A program made the translations under genes and the position numbers. Below are positions 44,655 through 56,361 of a stretch of 64,000 nucleotides of DNA, in pieces (within the stretch, counting starts at the first letter, position 1; the number at the start of each line of letters is the position of its first letter). The notes below the pieces were generated by a model. The model ran no database searches. It saw only the letters and a program-made list of their open reading frames with translations, and was not told the origin of the DNA. Source of the stretch: Chloranthus sessilifolius (Eukaryota > Streptophyta > Magnoliopsida > Chloranthales > Chloranthaceae); the NCBI GenBank assembly GCA_021018995.1, contig CM037588.1, positions 86,463,765 to 86,527,764 on the forward strand, read 5' to 3'.

Positions 44655-45049
44655 TTACTTTTCTTTCACTTATATATTTTTGTATATTTTGTAAAAAGTT
44701 TCGGATAATGAATGTATATTCTTGTGTGATTTTTTCTTTATTTTTTTGCTATTGTTAGAAGATACCTTAGCAGACCGCTATGATATAACAATCTCATTTT
44801 TGCAAGTTATAAACTAAGAAATAGGTTTTATATTCTAACAAATTTATGTGAGCAGTAGTTATATCTGTATTCATTACAATTTTTATACCGTAGTGGTCAA
44901 ACTTCGCCTTTAGATCATATCCTCCTTTTTTTCGGGCGATCAGCTTGACGTATCTTGTGTGGAGGCAAAACCTCGATGTCCTCCCTTAGAACGGTCCATT
45001 GGAGAATCAACGGTCAAAACAAAGTATTATTTATAAATTTCTCTAAATA

Positions 45050-45476
45050 AGGTACTGATATACCAATGCTCACAAAATTAAGGAATCTCTTTATCCCTGT
45101 TCATGCGCGATAATACAGCAATCATATGCGAATATGGTAATCCAAGGATTGCTCAACATCTGCATGTGCACGTTCGTTTCTCTAGATTGACACTGTGAGT
45201 ATATTTCCCTCGTTTAACTTAAAATGTATCGTGACCATAGGGAACAACATTCTTTCGATGGGCCCACCCTGAATTTTGTGTTATGTGCTCTTCTGCCATC
45301 GGTGTCAATACGTGTGTCATTTTATTTCTTTCCTCCTAACGTCGAAGGTAGAATTCGGCCACCATTGTGGGAATGGTTTCTAGCATTGTCATAATTGATT
45401 CCTCCCTGACTATCTTCAATACACTATTAATACTTTCAACTATATTTTTTGTCAGCATATCATAACGCTTTCCTGG
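45050..45476 (-). pseudogene. Mutator-like transposase C-terminus
   Basis: Read leftwards from 45476: RYDMLTKNIVESINSVLKIV and SIMTMLETIPTMVAEFYLRR, the conserved segment before the SWIM zinc finger in plant MULE transposases. Further left, in another frame, VNLEKRTCTCRC, a stop, AILGLPYSHMIAVL: a SWIM finger in which the cysteine before SH is tyrosine and a tryptophan codon has become TGA. The N-terminal catalytic part is gone, replaced by LTR B. Confidence 0.78.
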
Positions 45477-45900
45477 TGTAGACACCCAAATTTGGCCCAG
45501 GGCCCGATCGAAACACATTTAGAGAGAAGCACACTTTCGAGCTTTTGATGGCATGTATGAAACCCCTTAAGAACCTTCCCAAAATCTTAAGAGTCATCCC
45601 AAACCCTTAGAAATCACTCCAAATCCCTTAGGAACCTTCCCAAAACCTTAGAAACTCATCCCAACCCTTAGAAACCATTCCGAACCTAAACCTAGCTTTC
45701 CCGATTAATAGATAAAAAGTGGTGCACCGAGACTAGCTAAGACCTTTTACTATAATCAAATCATACACCATTGAAAAATAGAAGTCCTCAACTTTCCAAC
45801 AAGCTAAGAATCACCCCAATCGGGGTTGTATGCAAGAAGATTTCGCATTCCAAAGGTCAAGGGCAAAATGGGGTTTTGAGGGAGATCCCCTTAGGGTTTT

Positions 45901-46070
45901 GGCACATCTATTAGATGCGTCAGGCCATTTCTCCCCAAAAATGGGTTGGCGCAACTAATAGTTGTGACAGCCTATAGGTGGGTCCCACCTCGGGCAGCCA
46001 ACTTTCCAAAACCCTGTGGAACACTGTTTTACTGTTCCTAAGCCTGACGCATCTATTAGTTGCACCAGGC
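45901..46070. repeat. Palindromic motif set in LTR B
   Basis: Three copies at about 45901-45923, 45946-45970 and 46044-46070 of a motif with arms TGGCGCA and TGCGCCA around (A/T)CTA(A/T)TAGT. Two further copies lie in the leader at 47872-47895 and 47920-47944. Both orientations occur. Position for position they correspond to the GGCGTATAT palindromes of A. Confidence 0.85.
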
Positions 46071-46351
46071 TTATGAATAGTGACTATGGGTTTTTGTCTC
46101 GAAATTCGAGAATGAGGTTTGACTTGTTGACCATCTTGATCTTTGGAGTGTATTTTTCTTGTTCTGTTGCATCCATTCCCTATCTATTTGTAACCCTTTA
46201 AGTGGTTTAAAGCTCTAACCTATCATCCACCATTGAAGCTAACTTTCACATATTTCAAGGCTCCAAAAATCCTATGAAACCTTAGATGGCTAAATTACCT
46301 AATTTCTAATCTAGTTTAGTCTCTAAACACCCTCCTAACCTCTCATTTCCC

Positions 46352-46359
46352 TATAAATA
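46352..46359 (+). promoter_or_regulatory. TATA box of LTR B
   Basis: TATAAATA followed by GAGAGG, as at 3931 in LTR A. Confidence 0.75.
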
Positions 46360-47073
46360 GAGAGGTACCCCTCCCCCCTTTAAAGAGGCTTGAAAATTTT
46401 CTCAAAATAGAGATTAAGAAACCTCTCTCTCTCTCTCCTCTAGTGCACTTTTCCATATAAATTCCAGAATTCATAAACTTTCTTCCAAGCCTTACCTTTC
46501 ATCCAAAACTTCTAGGTTAGGTGTGTGCTAGACTTCCCTCTTTACCTCTTAGTTATCCATCCTAGGAGTTAGAACCCTATTTCAAACCATTCAAGCCATC
46601 AAAAGTTCACCAAAGCAAGCCAACGCAAGGCTCCACAACGGTGCAACAAGGGCCCGAGAGCTCCGGCTCTCCCCTCTATTCCTTTACTTTCTCGGTTCTT
46701 CCTCCATCCTCTCATTTGTGCCGTTACGCCGTCGAATTTTTGGTAAGAACCGGGGGGAACAAATAGGATTTTAATATCCCTTGGGCGAGAGGTGGACTTT
46801 TATGCTTCTTTTATTTTATTTTTGTTTTGGCCATAAGTAGAGACCGCATTAAGTGGGTTGATCGGGTGCCTAACACTTCTCGATCGATAACCGAAGCCCC
46901 TCCCCAAGAGCCTTTGGCGTAGTCTGGATTCAAAGTCAATTTTTAGCACCTCGGTGCTCTTTAAATTTGATTTTGGATTTCCCGGAACACCAAAAGCTCC
47001 GGGTGGCGACTCTATATTTTTACGAGTGCGCATCGTCACGACGAGTTTGATAAAAATCTACGATTACACAAAT

Positions 47074-47091
47074 GGGGACTCTGCTGGGGAG
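47074..47091 (+). other. Primer-binding site of B
   Basis: TGGGGACTCTGCTGGGGA, two bases after the LTR; two changes from the site of A. Confidence 0.8.
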
Positions 47092-48410
47092 TAGCTAGTA
47101 GAGCTTCCCCTTAAATTTTGGCCCTTTATTTTTATTTTTCTAATCTATTTTTACTATTTTTTTATTGTTTTTTTACTCACCCCTCTGATTATGTCGCTTT
47201 CTCACCCCTACCTTTACATCATTTACAAGCCTTAGCTGATTGGCAGGCCTACTTGTGCCTCGTCCTTTAAATTTCTTTACTTTTATGTCATTTAAGGTAC
47301 CTTAGCCATTTGGCGAGCCTACATGCGCACTTTAATTTCCGCAATCATATTACAAACAGTGGACACCGGTCTGTAGAGGCAGCACGGGATCAACACCCCC
47401 GGTCTTTGAACTCTAAGAAAACTCCCTTTAAAAGTGAAAACTAAAATTGAACCAACAAAGGGGACTTAATCAATTTTTACGGGGTAGATTTCTACGGGTT
47501 GGGTTGTTCTAAGCACATATACAATCTCCCCGGTCTTAGTATGGTGGCAGCCCCTAGTGGTGATGATCCGGAAAAGTCCCAGCCCACCTAGTACCTGAGA
47601 AAGTGTTTGCACTTGAGGTATATCGGGTGGGTAACCTTCTCATTACTAAGCTTAAAACTCGAAGAAAAGTGAGTGTTAGCGGACCCGCACCACCCTTGTA
47701 ACCCTTAGGATCGGTGAGGAAAGACCCGATTCATTAAAGCAGTCAGTCACCCAAAGCACAGCTTCCAAAAAAATCAGGTTAGAAGACTCATTTCGGGCTA
47801 AAAACTTTGCTATCATAAACTGTTTAGCCCCATTTTTGCCTGGTGCTAAGGCAAAAATCCCCAGAAGTGCATTGGCGCATGTATTAGTTGCGCCAGACTT
47901 AAATTTGGGTATTTTTGAATTGGCGCATCTAATAGTTGCGCCAGCACTGTGTTAGACAGTTGCAGCTCGAATCTGTGGCCTGTTTCACCTCCCGAAGTCC
48001 CCGATTAGTGATTTTAGTGCCTCTATCTAAGCCTCGTAATTTTTGACACCCAATACGCCCTCGCCGGTCAAGAGAAGGTGACTTCTTTTTTACTCGTTCT
48101 GGGAGATCGGGTTGTTTGCATTGGTTTTTGTGCCTTCAATAGATCAAGGGGTTTCCTCTGATTCTTCGGAGCATTTATCGCGAGACCTATTTAGGGTACG
48201 AGAGCCACCCAAAAAGGGAATTCAAAAGGCCCCAGAATTCTTAATCTTTTCACTTATAAAAATTCAAAAATATAATAAAAATCAAAAATCCCAAAAGTAG
48301 AGTTTTGTTGGTGTCGGTATAATGGCATCATCGTACCCTCCGTCATCCCGTATGGGAAGGAGGATGCTTTACGGGGCCCACACGACCCGTACCCTACTCG
48401 ACACCAATCC
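47092..48410 (+). other. Leader of element B, non-coding
   Basis: Aligns with A's leader, including the repeated phrase with TTAGC(C/T)(G/A)(T/A)TTGGC and the block CCTAGTGGTGATGATCC. It holds two palindromes (47872, 47920). No supported ORF. Confidence 0.75.
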
Positions 48411-49789
48411 ATGTCATGGGCTGTGGACCCGACCTATGCCATTCCCGACTCATCGTGCCACATTCCCCGATTCACTCCCATGAGAAGAAAATGTTCACAT
48501 CTATCCCTCTCACCCAAGCACCCTTTACCGTTACTGGCTCATTCGGCGCTCCCATTTTTCCATCTACCACCTCCCAAAATCCAACCCCCCATTCCCTATA
48601 ATTTTTCCAAGCCATGCCCTCATGCATGGCCATTCCCAACCCAGCTCACCTTCCATCCACACCCGTTCAAAACCCAGCCCAATCCTCCACCTTCACCAAA
48701 TTTTCCATCCGCCCGACGCAAACCCAATCCACCTGTATCTACCCATGCTACATCCGATCCCCCATACATCCCTCCATCTACCCAGGTCATGCCAATTTTT
48801 ATCCGGGTCATGGCCAGCTTTTTTCTCTCATCCTCCACATCTATGCCCCATACATCCTCCCCACACATGCCTAATCCATCCCCATTCACCAATACCCCAC
48901 CTCATTTCTCCAACCCACCCCATATCCCACCACTTACCCTCGGTCATGCCCGATTTTATCGAGGCCATGCCCTAATTTTCTCTCCTCATCCACCCCATCC
49001 ATACCCCTCCAACCTTTAAATACATCATCTCCATCCGATCCCCCTTCCATGGCCATGATGGAGGAGATGGTCCAAGCCTACAGTAGGTGGAAAGCCTCCC
49101 AAAACACTCCCTCTCATCCACACCACACATCCATGGATCCATCCCATACCCTTTCAAGCCTCCATGTCTCATTCCCCCATGACCCCCATCAATCACCCAT
49201 CATCCACACCATCCAAACCCCCATTACCCACACACCCCAAGGCCCAATGGCCCAAAACCCCATCATCCATACCCATCAAGGGCCTATAGCCCAAACCTAC
49301 CAAGGGCCCATGGCCCAGACCCATCAGACCCAGGCTCAAACCTATCAATGGCCCATGACCTAGACCCATCAAGGCCCACTGGGCCATACCTATCATGACC
49401 AAGGCTTTATGGCCCAATCTCCCCAAAGCCCCATAGGCCAAACCCAATAAACCCAAGGCCTTATAGCCCAACCCTCCCAAGGTTTTATGGTCTAAATCCA
49501 AGCGCAGCATGACCCTAGCCTTGGAGTCTCACACTCATACCCTCCACAATTCCTTCAAAATTTCATTCACCCTCAACCCGCATTCCCGGCTCAAACTCAT
49601 ACCCTACATCAACCTCAATTCACCCATATCCCTACATCCCAAAGTCAGTTCCAAACTTTCCCCCATACCCAATGGCCTCATCAGACCCCACCCCAAAATC
49701 TGACTTCCACTCATCCCATCACCCAATAAACCTTCCCTCACATTCAATGGACTCACCCAACCCCCATTCAGACCATTCCCATCCAGTCC
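48411..49789 (+). pseudogene. Gag N-terminal proline-rich region, B
   Basis: Counterpart of 6243-7849. It reads proline/histidine/serine-rich in several frames. Conserved islands are MAMMEEMVQAYSRWKASQNT (49049) and the repeat QGPMAQTHQ-like phrases at 49220-49480 (GGCCCATGGCCCA minisatellite). Stops and shifts at 49019, 49363 and later. No domain recognised. In B the repeat phrase keeps the reading frame better than in A and shows the glutamine/proline/alanine repeat that both may once have coded. Confidence 0.6.
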
Positions 49790-50998
49790 ATGCAACACCA
49801 ACAAGAGAATCCTGCCCTCAATGCACCTTATGTAGATCAGCAGTATGAAGAGGACGAGATTAGGAACAGTGGTACTTATGTCAGGGCATTGGCCAGTACT
49901 AATCCTCCACCTATAGTTGCCCACCACCTGATAACCCAGAGTGAAGCCCAACCAACTACTGAGAGAACGACCCCCATGTCCAAAGAGTTAGAACAGTTGA
50001 ACGAACAGCTTGACAAAATTCAGAAGCAGTTGTTGAAGATGAGTGGTGCTGAAATCCACGCCATGGACTTCTCATATTTATGTTTATTCGTTGAGGTCCC
50101 CTTGCCTCCAAAATTTAAAATGTCGATTTTTGATAAGTATAACGGCACCGGTAATCTCATCGCATACCTCAAGTCTTATTGTGGGGACATGTGCCAGTAT
50201 GGAGGGGACGAAAGACTATTAATAAAGATCTTTTAGAAAAGTTTGACTGGTCCGACCTTGAGGTGGTTCACGTCCTTAGAACCATCTATGATAAAGACTT
50301 AGAAAGACTTAACGCACTTATTTCAAGAACAGTATGTCTATAATATAGACATTGAACCGCGTAAGTCAAACTTGGCCAGTTTAAAGCAGAACCCGAATGA
50401 AACCTTTAGCGATTATTTAAGGCGATGGAGAGCAGTGGCAGCTCAGGTTAGAAATAAGATACCTGATGACGAGCAAATAGAAATGATTTCTAAAAATACT
50501 TTGCCAGTGATCTCGGACTTTCTAGTGTCCCAGTAGCAATCCAGCCTTGCTGATCTAGTAAGGAACGCAAATCGCTATGAAGATGCTCTCAGGGAAGGTC
50601 GCTTGAGCAAGAGCGTGCCTGGGAGAGCCAGTGAAGTTAGGAGGTTCTCGGAGCAGAGAAACGAGAAGAGTGCAGGGGCCGATGTCCAAAACATTGCCAA
50701 CACCAAGCCTAATAATAATATAATCCCGTTCCAATTTAAGGCAACCCAACCAGCTCCAATTATAGCTGAGCCAATGCAGAGAACATGGAATGGGCAGGGG
50801 ATGCAGATGACTCCAGAGCAGAGGAAAGCCCGCTACGATCGAGTTTTTATACCCCTAGGGCAGTCATTGAATGTACTTTTATCTTTGCTAATAGAAAAGG
50901 GACTAGTTATCGCCCTCCAACCACGACCTCCTCAAAATCCTATCCCGAAGAACTATGACCCCAACACTCATTGTAATTTTTATCAAGGTTCGGATCAC
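49790..50998 (+). pseudogene. gag: Gag capsid core, B
   Basis: Starts with ELEQLNEQLDKIQKQLLKM and continues MDFSYLCLFVEVPLPPKFK, FDKYNGTGNLIAYLKSY, MCQYGGDERLLIKIF, then a stop (50236), LTGPTLRWFTSLEPSM, a stop, LFQEQYVYNIDIEPRKS, RRWRAVAAQV, and a stop at about 50536. Then QSSLADLVRNANRYEDALRE to the zinc knuckle start CNFYQGSDH, cut by element F at 50998. About as conserved to A as expected for an old family member. Confidence 0.87.
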
Positions 50999-51463
50999 TA
51001 TTGAGCACTGTTTTATACCATTTTATATCCCTTAAACCTGGCTTTTGCTAAGCCTCAGAGTATTAAGGAAGTAATTGCAACCTTAGTGTAGTTTTCAATT
51101 AAAAAGTGCCATTCAGGGGGAATTTGGAATCATTTAAGAGCAGAGAGAGAGATGTGCTTTCACACATAAAGAAGAAGTACAGCAGTAGGTTCTTGGACCT
51201 CATGAACTGTAGCAGCACTATCTTGAGCAGCCCAAGTTGATCCAAGCAATGTCTGTGCACACCAGCTGCACATTAACTGCATGTCAAAACAGATCCAGAA
51301 CAGCTGAACCTCTTGATGGATTGTTGAACTCTCTATTTCACCTGATCAAATGTAGCTCCAACATTTCCAAATGGAAACAGCATGTTCTTGAAAGTGATAA
51401 AATACAGCAGCTGAACCCTCCAAGCTGTGATCCTGTCGAGCTGTAGTCCATGCAGCAGCAACA
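50999..51463 (+). repeat. F 5' LTR, internally deleted
   Basis: Starts TATTGAGCACTG (TG changed to TA) and its first 260 bp match the 3' LTR at roughly 85-88 percent by eye. It then passes to a short end with one CCTGTCGAG copy (51432) and CAGCAGCAACA. The motif array, TATA box and hairpin of the 3' LTR are missing. Confidence 0.75.
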
Positions 51464-51469
51464 AGTTTT

Positions 51470-51487
51470 TGGCGCCGTTGTCAGGGG
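51470..51487 (+). other. Primer-binding site of F
   Basis: TGGCGCCGTTGTCAGGGG after AACAAGTTTT; two changes from the E1 site. Confidence 0.9.
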
Positions 51488-52827
51488 TTTTGATCTAGGT
51501 AGTAGATCTGAGTTTTTCATTTTGTAGATCTAATTTTTCTTTAGTTTTATTGTTGTTTTTGTTTTAAATTTGTATACTGCATTCAAAGTGTTTGAGTATA
51601 TGTTTGCTGCAATTTTTGTATAGAAAACCTGTTTTAAACTACAGTAATTCTGAATTTTCTGAGTTTTTATTTTTTGGCCTTCTAGTTGTTTGAATAAATG
51701 TTGTTGTAGCCCTTCTTACCAAACTACAATAGTAGCTTGAGCTTATTACATTTAATATGCTATTTTTATTTATTTTTTTTGAATAAGGTACTGATGCAGT
51801 TTTTCAATTATTGCAGATCTGGAGCAGTGACCACAAGTGGAGCTTATGGATTGCAGTTGGAGCAGATCTGCCTGAGTTTGCATCACTTCTCCTTTGCATT
51901 CATTTTCAAATTTTAAATTCTTTAAAACCAGCAGTTTTGTTGTATTTAGTGTTTGTCTTGATTTTAATCTCTGCTGTTATTTAAGGCATGCTGATTTTTT
52001 TTGTAAAATAACAAAACCAAATAAAAAATAAAAGAAAATGTAAACACAAATAAAAAATTTCTGATTTATTTCTTATTATTTTTCAGCAGCAGTAAATAAG
52101 GACTCTTGAGAGCCCCGACTGATCCAAAAACAAATAAAAAAATAGAAAATTATAAAAACATAAAAATTTTCAGATGGGCTATTTTTCTTTGTTGTCATTC
52201 ATATACCTCATCTGGAACTGTTGAGATCATGGTTTTTAATTTTTGAATCATGAAGGTTAATGAGCATTGGATCATATTTTTGCTTTGAAATTCATTGGAG
52301 CCTCTGCATTCATTCACTTTCAAGATTTTTTTAGCATAAATAGGTCTCAGCTATGTATGAATCCTATTTTTAACTGTGTGCATTCAGGCTTACATCACTT
52401 TGCAATTCTTAATGATCTATACACACCCACATCAGGTTCTTAGTACCAAACACACACAACAACACAGGGTTTTCTCTTAGCACAGGTGTCTAAGGAATTT
52501 GGCTTAGGATTTTTTGTTTTAGGACTTTTAGTTTAAATACTATTTTTAGATTGCTGATTTTTCTTTCTTAGGTTAATATGTGTCCTAGTTTTACTATTTT
52601 TCTTCATTTTTGTAGTTTTGTATTCAATTTTTTTTATCTTTGTTTTGCTGTTTTTCTATTTTTAGCAGTAATTTTCCCGCATTTATATATCATTTTTTCT
52701 ATTATTTTTGTTCATATATTCAGTTTTGCATTATTCTTTGTTGCATATTGCTTTTATTGTTCTTTCTTACTTTACTATGCTACCCCTGGTTACTCACTGT
52801 GTAAACATTAAGGACAATGTTCATCTT
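51488..52827 (+). other. F leader, non-coding
   Basis: AT-rich, aligned with E1's leader. The second ORF found at the corresponding place in E1 is absent; T-rich sequence runs straight into AAGGACAATGTTCATCTTAGG and the internal tract. Confidence 0.75.
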
Positions 52828-54482
52828 AGGTTTGGGGGTATGGCAGGTATGCCAATGGAGTAGTGAATGCTAGTGCAACTATGTTAAATAAAATTTGTGA
52901 AAATAAAGTGAATTTTCACCTGATTTTTTTTTTTAAATAAAGGAAATTAAAAACTTTTTAAAACTGAAATGTGTTATAGTTCTAACACTTTTATGAAGTA
53001 AATGTCAAGAATTTTCAAAAATTGGCTTAGTGAACCTGAAAAGAGATTTGTGAGGATATACCCTCGAAATTTGATGGAAGACCATACCCAGTGAGATTTG
53101 GGCCTGAAAAATTTTCCTTGAGGAGTGTCTTGGCAATTTTTCTGCTCTAAGGACTAATTGGATCTAATTTTGCTCACTAGAAGTTAGACAAATCCAAGTT
53201 AAAACAGTTTGACAACATTCATGACATTAAGGACATGAAATAAGGCCATCCTTTGAACATTTTGAGCTTGAAATTTTCCACCTTTGAACTGCCCTTGATA
53301 CACACCATTTGAGCCTTGAAAACCTAAGTTGTTCTTTGACAAGAAACCAAAGTATTTTTTTCCCTGAACCTCTTAACCTTTTTCAGTTCACCCTCCATCT
53401 GAGAAGTCAAGAAGTAAAGGGAGAAGTAAGGTTGGAGGAGTAAGGTTTTATATTTGGTGGAAGGAGAAGAAAACACATTAAAAGGTAGTTGTGTATTAGA
53501 TGTATAGTTGTGGCATTCCAGTCCATAAAAAAAAATACAAAGGAAAAGCATACAAAAAGAAAAAGAGAAGGAAAACAGAAAAACAAAACAAAAGAATGAG
53601 AAAGAGAAGTCATTTCATTGAAAGATTGAAAAAAAAAAAAAAAAAGATTAAAAATTGATCACTTCAAATCTGAAAATTCAAGAAGAAGATGAAGATGAGC
53701 TGAAATGAAGAAGGTGTTGTCATGACCACCTCCTTATTTTACTGATTTCTCAATTTTGAATCCCATTCTACCCTTTCATTCTTTATAAACCTCACCCATA
53801 ACCCACATTACAACCCAATAAAAAGACCCTACTTATCTGAAATGGATTGAACTATCATGTGGAGATGAGGATTTGTTTAATATATGGTGAAAAGAGTTGA
53901 AAAATTTTAGGAATTAGAGCAATGCCTATGCTCATGCTTGCAGTCCTATTTGAGGGCTATAACTGCTCTTGAGTTGTGTGAAATGATGCACCCTTCTATT
54001 TTTTGTCAGTGACTGCCCTGGTAAGACTTAGGTCTAAAATTGAATTTGCTTGGGGCATTATCAAAACAGAATTCTCAATTTAATGGTAAGCTCTGCATTA
54101 ATTTTCATGCACAATGCCTTGACATAAGTTGATTGATAGTGAAGGAATTACAGCAGAATTACAAGTTTAAATTGTTGTTTTTCTGCTGAGAATCCTCTAA
54201 AATTGAATGCACAAGGTGTGAAATGAATTTTATTTTATTTGAACTCTGTTTTAGCATGTTGCATTAGTATTAACTGATTTTATTGAAGAAGCTTGTGGGT
54301 ACCTTCACTGAAAACCCTCAGGAGACTCTACTCCTCCACTAGGGATCACCTAAGGCTTTAAAAGGCTTGATGCATGTGCCAAATGCACCCGTGTTCCCTA
54401 CGAAAGTGGCATTTGGTTTTGTAGGTTAGTTGTTTTAAATTTCACTTTGCTCGAGGACTAGAAAAGGTTAGGTTTGGGGGTG
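52828..54482 (+). other. F internal PPT, spacer, terminal PPT
   Basis: Internal tract AGGTTTGGGGGTATGG at 52828-52843. A 1.6-kb non-coding spacer follows with the islands seen in E1 and E2, including GCCTATGCTCATGCTTGCAG near 53925 and the block at 54285-54410. The terminal tract AGGTTTGGGGGTGTG lies at 54470-54484. The arm pair before it is weakened (CTTTGCT/AGAAAAG). Confidence 0.75.
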
Positions 54483-55041
54483 TGTTGAGCACTGATTTTT
54501 ACCACATTTTACTCCTTTAACCTGGCTTTTGCTAAGCCTCAGAGTATTTAATAATTGCATTTAAATATTGATTTGCAGTTTGGAAGAATGTACATCCTTA
54601 GTGCAGTTTTCAGTTAAAAAGTGTCATTAAGGAGGAATTTGGAAATCATTTAAGAGCAGAGAAAGAGAGATGTGCTTTCACACATGAAGAAGTGCAGCAG
54701 TAGGTTCTTGGACCTCATGAACTACAGCAGCACTGTTTTGAGTAGCCCAAGTTGAACCAAGCAATGCATGTGAACACAAGATGCATACTAGTTGCACATT
54801 TCAGAAGATTGCACACTACAGTGGATGTGCATACAAGCTGCAAGCACTCCAAATTAGAGCTATTAACCTTCAAAGCATCTTCTTGGACTGTGGAGCTGAC
54901 AAAAGCAAACATTTGCACACTAAAGAACTGTGTGCACACTAAAGCAACACAGCTGTTGTAAGCATTCAAGCAGATCTTAAGCAGTGCTGAAATAAATTGA
55001 AGAGGAATAGATCTGTCAAGTTAAAGAAAGGGCTGAAGCAA

Positions 55042-55763
55042 CCTATCGAGTGGTAGCTTGGAGCTTTTAGCATCCTATCGAATGGATAAGCTACCAATAG
55101 AACCTGTCGATGTGCATTCCAGTCCCCAGCAATCCTATCGAGCAGATGTAGACTTCCCAACTCTTTAACCTCTAGAGCAAAAGCAGTTTTAAACCTGTCG
55201 AAAGCTATCTCTTCTACAGATTTTATCCTCTCGAGTGGATACCCATCAACTCCAAAACCTCCCATTGTACCTATCGACCAGCAAAGATCCAAAGTCTTCC
55301 AAGCCTTACAACCTGTCGAGCCTTTAAGCTGCTCCATCCTCCCATCCAACCTGTCGACTATTTGTTTTAAAAAGCTTCACCAAACCTATCAACAGCTACC
55401 TGCACTCACACTCCCCAGCAACCTGTCGACAAGATCCCCAAATCCACACTATAACCTGTCGACTTTCCAGCCCCTTGAACGTCTTGAAGAGCAGCAGCCT
55501 CCAAACGTCTCAACCTGTCGAGGTTTTGCACTCCAACTCCAAACCTGTCGAAAAGCAGTTAGCTACCTTCAACCAACTGCTCAACCAGTAGCCATAATCC
55601 CCTCCATCCTCTCGAAATGCCACTCTCATCCTCACGGAACACTTACCTTAAGCTATTGGGTTTTCAAGAACCTCTCGACCAGCAGCTCACACCTTCAGCC
55701 AACCTCACGAAATGGATGGAATCCATCACAGAACCTGTCGACCGTCAGCTCCCATCCTCACGA
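55042..55763. promoter_or_regulatory. CCTRTCGA motif array in LTR F
   Basis: Sixteen exact CCT(A/G/C)TCGA copies start at 55042, 55074, 55103, 55134, 55194, 55227, 55270, 55312, 55350, 55422, 55455, 55514, 55544, 55618, 55671 and 55734; decayed ones at 55385, 55630, 55703 and 55756. All are in one orientation. Typical spacing is 29-43 bp or about twice that, and the sequence between is unique. The array ends 590 bp before the TATA box. Confidence 0.92.
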
Positions 55764-56353
55764 AATGTACCTGAAGCTACAGTCATATAAAACTGCAATC
55801 TAATCTTTCAAGCCAATACTTCTCTGCTGCAGTTTGCACTCTTTCAAAGTTGATCCAACCCGGGCCCACCAAACTCCATTGAGTCTCAACTAATAAGCTA
55901 GTCGAGGTGTGCAGCCATTTGATTGAACACCTTCAAGACCCCAACAGATTAGCAAATCGGGTTCTATTTGGGGGCTGTTTTGGTAATAAACAGCAGAATG
56001 ATTATTTTGGTACAAGGCAGCCAATAAGATTAAGAGTTTAATTTGTGAATATTCTCAGCAGTTCGGGCAAGTATTTTAGGTGTGCAGCTGGAGTTACATT
56101 TTTAGGTTTCATAAAGTAAAATAATTTTGGTTGACAACGGCATTTTTGGGAACTCCAAGCATACAAGGAATTCTGCACATGGGCAAGAACTGATTTGTAG
56201 TTCTTGGCGAGAAGCTTCAGCTGAGCATAACTGAATGAATCTATTTCTACTCTCTGATTGGTTGAAATGCTATAATAGGGATTAGCACAAACTGAATTGA
56301 AGAATCTCTCCTCTAATTGGCTGCGATCCAAAGCACATGGATCACTGCATTTG

Positions 56354-56361
56354 TATAAATA
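56354..56361 (+). promoter_or_regulatory. TATA box of LTR F
   Basis: TATAAATA followed by AGGCTCC and a CT-rich stretch, matching in place the boxes of E1 (29406, 35609) and E2 (42460). Confidence 0.7.

Larger units (their letters stand above)
43466..45476. mobile_element. Mutator-like remnant with Ulp1 gene
   Basis: Between LTR E2 and LTR B lies 2 kb that is not retrotransposon. It combines a Ulp1-type protease pseudogene on the + strand with the C-terminal end of a Mutator-like transposase on the - strand, facing each other. Mutator-like elements carrying Ulp1 genes (Kaonashi-type) are known in plants. Terminal inverted repeats are not visible; both ends were cut by the LTR insertions. Confidence 0.75.
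45477..47071 (+). repeat. Element B 5' LTR
   Basis: 1595 bp, TGTAGACACCC to TTACACA. Aligns with LTR A throughout, including 'TAGGTGGGWCCCACC', the CT-rich start region and the terminal block. Palindromes occupy the same places as in A but have another sequence. Confidence 0.9.

Noticed and set aside
52578-52811. Hydrophobic open frame in F's leader, env-like at first sight
   Set aside because: T-rich composition gives Phe/Leu runs; not conserved in E1 at the same place.
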